Shown one piece after another: positions 60,145-64,000 of a DNA stretch of 64,000 nt; the stretch's first letter is position 1, and every line of letters begins with the position of its first letter. This DNA comes from a virus: the IMG/VR virus record IMGVR_UViG_3300024350_000252, positions 62,001 to 126,000 of that record; one strand, 5' to 3'. The position numbers were made by a program, and so were the translations under genes. The notes beneath the pieces were generated by a model that had not been told where the DNA came from, did not search any database, and saw only the letters and a program-made list of their open reading frames with translations.

Positions 60145-63100
60145 TTAAATGCTCGTGCTAGTTACGATCGACGACGTTGTAAGTTTAAGATCTGAAGCTG
60201 TTATATTAGTTAGTATATCAATGGTATCCACAGTTACAGCACTGACTAACAGTTCATCGGGTTTACTTTGTATTTCTAAAAGACTGCCAAATGCCTGCGT
60301 TGTTTGTACAGGAACTATTACCATGTTGCTGATGTCTGGTGAATTTTCTTTAACCACATATGTGATTAACTCACTTGCGTGGAATCTATCACCAAAATCA
60401 AAATTCTGTACATCAAAGAAATCAGAAATAGCATTGACAATTCTAACTTTAAGATCATTATCGTTGATACTTCTGTTAGGATTTTTTACAACCTTAATCC
60501 TTGCTTGGAATTCTGCTCTTGCCTTAGATCCAAATAACGGAAAATAGCTCACAGGATGATATACTATTTCGTCACTGATAGCCTTGATAGGAGCTAGATT
60601 ATTACCAAATTCTACTCTTAAAGCTTCTGCGGTCGGTGCTTGTGGCTCTGTAGCGATAGCACCTTTCAACCAAAGTCTATAGTTGTTGTCGTAATTTCTT
60701 GTCAATAGATAAACATCAATGATATTGGTCACAGAAGGATCTATTCTTCTTCCTTCACCAGAAGTGTGAATATACTGGAACTTTAAATCGCTGCGTCCTA
60801 CATATCCCACATACGAAGGTTCTAAAATAAAGGTATTGGTTACCAAATCTACTCGCTTGACAAAATTTTCTAACTGATCATAAAAATATATCAATTGATT
60901 GTGAGCATAATCATTTACTGCTGTATTAGCTTCTTTGTCTCGTACCAATATGTAATCGTTCTTGTTTGGCACAAACACGTAAGTTTTAGCACCAAATTCA
61001 TCAACATCCTCTTTAAAGAATACATATTTGGTAGTATTATTGGTTCCCACTATTTCATCAAAAGCATCAGGATTATCTATGACTCCGTCATCGTTAGAAT
61101 CAATAAAACTGATCTTGATCGAGTCATTGGCTTGATATCCATCATCATAGCGCACACTATCCGAAACAGTAAATGAAACGTCTTCTTTGATAGTCTGTTT
61201 AGAATCAACTATAGATAATACATCAGCAAGAGTAAACTGAGGTTTATTAGTCTTTAAAGCTAGGATAGCATTAGCCACTTCTAATGATCCTACATTCAAT
61301 GCCACCGGTGCTGTGTTTACTGATAATACCTTGACAGCATCTTTGATAACTGTTCTTGTTTTGCTATCATAGATTTTTTGATTCTTATCAAAATAAAATC
61401 TATTTTGTTCAACACTGGTGAAAACATAATCTGTTCCTCTCAGTCTTACTTTGTAAGTTTCACCATCAAAAATAAATGCTATCAACCAAGAAGCATCTAG
61501 GCTCTTGTTGGTAGAATCGCCTGCTTGACCTAGATTAAAATTACTAGTTTGATCTATGTTACTAGCTGTTACTATCGCCCAAGAATTGGTTGTTCTTACA
61601 TATCTTATACCAAAAGTTTGATTTAGGAAACAGAGGTTGATTATTTCTGATTCTATATCGCTGGTAAATTTATTATCAAATTTAGGAACTACCTGCGATG
61701 GTACAGCACCTGTAGGAATAACCGAGCTGACTGTAATCGGGCCTCTGCCTGTTGATAAATTACCTTTACCTGCGTTTGTGCCATCACCTACAACCTGTAC
61801 AACTTTGGCCCAGATATATGTCTTATGATCAGTATTCATGGGATCATAATCAACGACTTTGCCTTTGTAAAATGCTTTCGTGCTGCTAGGTGGTACAAAT
61901 TTAATTAGAGCATTTACTGTTAGATATTTTAAGTTACTGGTAGTATAAGATCCTACACGTATAGGAAAACTGTCAAATGCGTTGCCAAAATAACCCGTAC
62001 TTGATCCAGTATCTGCTGTGCTCTGTAACCATTTAACGTTAACGTCTGAAAGGAAAATTTTATCAAAGTTAGTAAGATAAAAATTATAAGTTTGAAAATC
62101 AGCTACTGCTGGTTCTATGACATCCTTGATATAATTCAACAAAATAGTTTTATTAGAAAGTGTAAAACTAAAAGTTCTTTCGTTGTCATATCGATAGATG
62201 ATTCCGTCGTCGGCAAATACATTTACACCACTGTACTTTCCGCTAGCATCAATGATATCAAAATTCCTGCTTATACCGCTGCTACTTCTGTTGATCGATT
62301 TTACCTTGAGAATATCTTGGCTGCTAGATAGCGGAGCTAGATTATAATCTTCTCCTGTGATCATTCTATTCTGTGTATAATAGACAGCAGGAGCATTAGC
62401 ACGGATAGTGTCCATGTCTTCAGATGCGGCGCTGTTATCCACGCTGTAATAGAGGCTACAGGTCACTGTCAAGGTTTCAGCAGTACCTCTAGAACTAGTA
62501 TAAGGAATTGATAAAGTTACTCCTCGTAATTCGTTAGGAGAAATAATATATCTTAAACCATTGCTGACTCTATAATAAATCTTAAAAGAACCTCTAGGCA
62601 AATTGCCATACACACCGTCAGCAAATAAAAGATCTACCTGATCATTATTTTTTGTAATAGCAGAATAGATATTCTTGACGCCGTTGCTAACACTATTATA
62701 AACAATATTGTTGCCTGTCAAAGAAGAAACCTGTGTCCATTTTTCTCCTTGATTTCCTGCGGCATCGACAGCATATAGCCAAAGGTCATCATTGTTAATA
62801 CCATTGGTAGTGATATTGATTATTTCGTTAACTGTCGGCTGTGTGATCGTAAAATCAGCCGTAGTCATGCTACCTTGCTTGAACAGTAAGAAAAATCCAG
62901 TATTGCTGCTAGCATTACCTTTTCCGTCTTGTCTGTAGACAAAACCTAACTTATTGCCCGGAATAGGATCTTCTTCATAGATATAATCTTTTCCGATTAT
63001 GCTAGTACTAACCAATTCAAAATTCATAGAACGGCCGCCTGCTACCTTACTAAAAGTATAGATAGGAACCCCGGTATTTGAAGCATTAAATCTGTACTGA

Positions 63101-63654
63101 TCGGTAGTGATACCGTCGATAGAAGCAGTGCCTTGACTCTTGCCAAATTCAGTAGTAGACGGCATAGCAGCATTTAAAACAGCGATAAACTGTTGATACC
63201 AATTGGTATTTGTAGGATCATTCCATATCACGGTCTGTTTAGCAAGATTGATACCGTTGGCATCTGTAAGTGTTTCTGTAGTAGAAACCGTGTCAAATTT
63301 TAGTAGCCCCTGGGCAGCTTTATTTCTCTTGGCATTATAAGATAACATACGTGCCAACCTTAACACGCTGTCTTTTCTGCTGGCTAATTCTATGAAATTT
63401 TCTCTAGATGCTAAATCAATACGGAACGCAAGATTTTGTCCCAAGAAGGCGATAAGATCAATTAAGGCGACATATTCGCTAGACTCAATATAATCGTTAA
63501 AATCTTCAGCATAGTTTTCTCTCAGATAAGCGGTCATTACCCTTCTGAGATTTTCAAAATCGTAACTGGTAAAATCAGCATTTTTGAAAGTTTGGTAAAT
63601 CCTCTTCCAATCTTCTGCCAATATTAAATTATTTTGTCTAGCTGTGGTTGTCAT
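60145..63654 (-). CDS. 6: Baseplate wedge protein gp6 (T4-like)
   Basis: A 1,169-residue protein. The N-terminal segment (LRENYAEDFNDYIESSEYVALIDLIAFLGQNLAFRID) is the characteristic gp6/gpJ-type block; ASRKDSVLRLARMLSYNAKR follows. The C-terminal part has FPLFGSKARAEFQARIKV and an FDVQNFDFGDRFHASELI segment typical of gpJ-like baseplate proteins. It is nearly twice as long as T4 gp6 (about 660), with extra strand-rich insertions in the middle. It lies between gp25 and the giant protein, as in T4 order 25-6-7, and is preceded by a late-promoter-like octamer. Confidence 0.93.
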   Translation of the reverse strand: MTTTARQNNLILAEDWKRIYQTFKNADFTSYDFENLRRVMTAYLRENYAEDFNDYIESSEYVALIDLIAFLGQNLAFRIDLASRENFIELASRKDSVLRLARMLSYNAKRNKAAQGLLKFDTVSTTETLTDANGINLAKQTVIWNDPTNTNWYQQFIAVLNAAMPSTTEFGKSQGTASIDGITTDQYRFNASNTGVPIYTFSKVAGGRSMNFELVSTSIIGKDYIYEEDPIPGNKLGFVYRQDGKGNASSNTGFFLLFKQGSMTTADFTITQPTVNEIINITTNGINNDDLWLYAVDAAGNQGEKWTQVSSLTGNNIVYNSVSNGVKNIYSAITKNNDQVDLLFADGVYGNLPRGSFKIYYRVSNGLRYIISPNELRGVTLSIPYTSSRGTAETLTVTCSLYYSVDNSAASEDMDTIRANAPAVYYTQNRMITGEDYNLAPLSSSQDILKVKSINRSSSGISRNFDIIDASGKYSGVNVFADDGIIYRYDNERTFSFTLSNKTILLNYIKDVIEPAVADFQTYNFYLTNFDKIFLSDVNVKWLQSTADTGSSTGYFGNAFDSFPIRVGSYTTSNLKYLTVNALIKFVPPSSTKAFYKGKVVDYDPMNTDHKTYIWAKVVQVVGDGTNAGKGNLSTGRGPITVSSVIPTGAVPSQVVPKFDNKFTSDIESEIINLCFLNQTFGIRYVRTTNSWAIVTASNIDQTSNFNLGQAGDSTNKSLDASWLIAFIFDGETYKVRLRGTDYVFTSVEQNRFYFDKNQKIYDSKTRTVIKDAVKVLSVNTAPVALNVGSLEVANAILALKTNKPQFTLADVLSIVDSKQTIKEDVSFTVSDSVRYDDGYQANDSIKISFIDSNDDGVIDNPDAFDEIVGTNNTTKYVFFKEDVDEFGAKTYVFVPNKNDYILVRDKEANTAVNDYAHNQLIYFYDQLENFVKRVDLVTNTFILEPSYVGYVGRSDLKFQYIHTSGEGRRIDPSVTNIIDVYLLTRNYDNNYRLWLKGAIATEPQAPTAEALRVEFGNNLAPIKAISDEIVYHPVSYFPLFGSKARAEFQARIKVVKNPNRSINDNDLKVRIVNAISDFFDVQNFDFGDRFHASELITYVVKENSPDISNMVIVPVQTTQAFGSLLEIQSKPDELLVSAVTVDTIDILTNITASDLKLTTSSIVTSTSI

Positions 63655-63673
63655 GAATTAGCATCCTATCTTA

Positions 63674-63681
63674 TATTTATT
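63674..63681 (-). promoter_or_regulatory. Late-promoter-like octamer AATAAATA before gene 6
   Basis: AATAAATA on the minus strand lies in the 51-bp gap between gp25 and gp6, 20 bp before the gp6 ATG, with AGGATG-like ribosome site between. Position and spacing match the octamer before the fibre gene at 35.9 kb. Confidence 0.5.
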
Positions 63682-63705
63682 TGGTTTTAAAAACTGCGCA
63701 TATTA

Positions 63706-64000
63706 TCATTGAGCAGTAGTTTTACTTTCTTTCCTATTATCAAAATCAATAGCTATTTTTTCCGATAGGTTAAATTCAACATAAAAGAGATCAACCATGA
63801 CTCGTATACCATATTGTGTAGTATCTACAGTCACATTCTGTACATTAACTCTGGGATCTCTGTTGACTATCTCTGTCACATCGTCGCTGATAGCTTGTAT
63901 ATTCACACCTGTCAAAGGTTCGTAGATCATGTTCCAGATAATAGTTCCAAAATCCGGATTCATCAGTTTTTCGCCTTTCCTAATATTGAAATGATTGAGC
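63706..64000 (-). CDS. 25: Baseplate wedge gp25-like protein (partial, 5' end beyond window)
   Basis: The C-terminal part of a gp25 (GPW/gp25, lysozyme-like) protein. The reading frame stays open to the window edge: upstream of the Met at 63963 it reads NIRKGEKL, then MNPDFGTIIWNMIYEPLT, the family's conserved core with R-K-G-E and P-x-F-G-T. Starting the gene at 63963 would therefore cut the domain; the start lies beyond position 64000. In T4, gp25 joins the wedge core with gp6 and gp53 and links to the sheath. Confidence 0.92.
   Translation of the reverse strand, partial: LNHFNIRKGEKLMNPDFGTIIWNMIYEPLTGVNIQAISDDVTEIVNRDPRVNVQNVTVDTTQYGIRVMVDLFYVEFNLSEKIAIDFDNRKESKTTAQ

Noticed and set aside
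1-64000. tRNA genes, CRISPR arrays, integrase or transposase genes
   Set aside because: All gaps are about 75 bp or shorter and none folds as a tRNA by eye; no direct-repeat/spacer array and no recombinase motif were seen.

Overview
The window is 64 kb of a T4-like contractile-tailed phage (myovirus) genome, AT-rich by eye, probably from an aquatic environment. The evidence is a T4-type family B DNA polymerase (gp43), sliding clamp (gp45), DsbA-like protein, FEN/RNase H-type exonuclease, and baseplate wedge proteins gp25 and gp6 in T4 order. Many small conserved genes match, from memory, the T4-like phages of marine cyanobacteria, SAR11 and methylotrophs. The host cannot be fixed from the sequence. 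I see no integrase, tRNA, CRISPR array or insertion sequence. Coding density is extreme: start and stop codons usually overlap, and no gap exceeds about 75 bp, so no stretch over 300 bp lacks a gene.

Region 1 (1-6.5 kb, + strand) is a run of small genes for probable head-internal or structural proteins. Eight carry a similar N-terminal peptide (M-R/K-x-x-E/D/Q-L-type) that resembles the T4 capsid-targeting sequence. Two of these are recognisable enzymes: a nucleotidylyltransferase and a HAD 5'-nucleotidase. An IscA-type Fe-S carrier is embedded in the run, and a GH19 endolysin closes it.

Region 2 (6.6-27.1 kb, + strand) holds replication and metabolism genes: DsbA-like, a membrane protein, gp43, gp45, exonuclease, ThyX and a Bax-inhibitor-like membrane protein. 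Running through it is a 7-deazaguanine DNA-modification set: DpdA (DNA guanine transglycosylase), a QueD-like protein, FolE and QueE. Also present are an uncharacterised protein and a GT-B glycosyltransferase that may belong to the same system. No QueC is present in the window. Two near-identical 8-nt-loop hairpins lie directly before the polymerase ribosome binding site and look like an autogenous translational operator.

Region 3 (27.1-32.7 kb, - strand) is a cassette of a twitch-type radical SAM enzyme, four GT-A-like proteins (two paralogous pairs) and two unknown proteins. It converges on region 2 with overlapping 3' ends and is separated from the structural genes by a strong intrinsic terminator.

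Region 4 (32.7-64 kb, - strand) is the late tail module: gp25 (cut by the window edge), gp6, a 4,941-residue mosaic adhesin or baseplate protein, a small structural protein, five paralogous fibre proteins sharing one N-terminal module, a 2OG-Fe(II) oxygenase, a putative chaperone-like protein and a further virion protein. NATAAATA late-promoter-like octamers lie about 20 bp upstream of gp6 and of one fibre gene.

Taken together, the phage replicates with T4-type machinery, probably replaces guanine by a 7-deazaguanine derivative in its DNA, may package small enzymes in its head, and has expanded its adhesion apparatus heavily.
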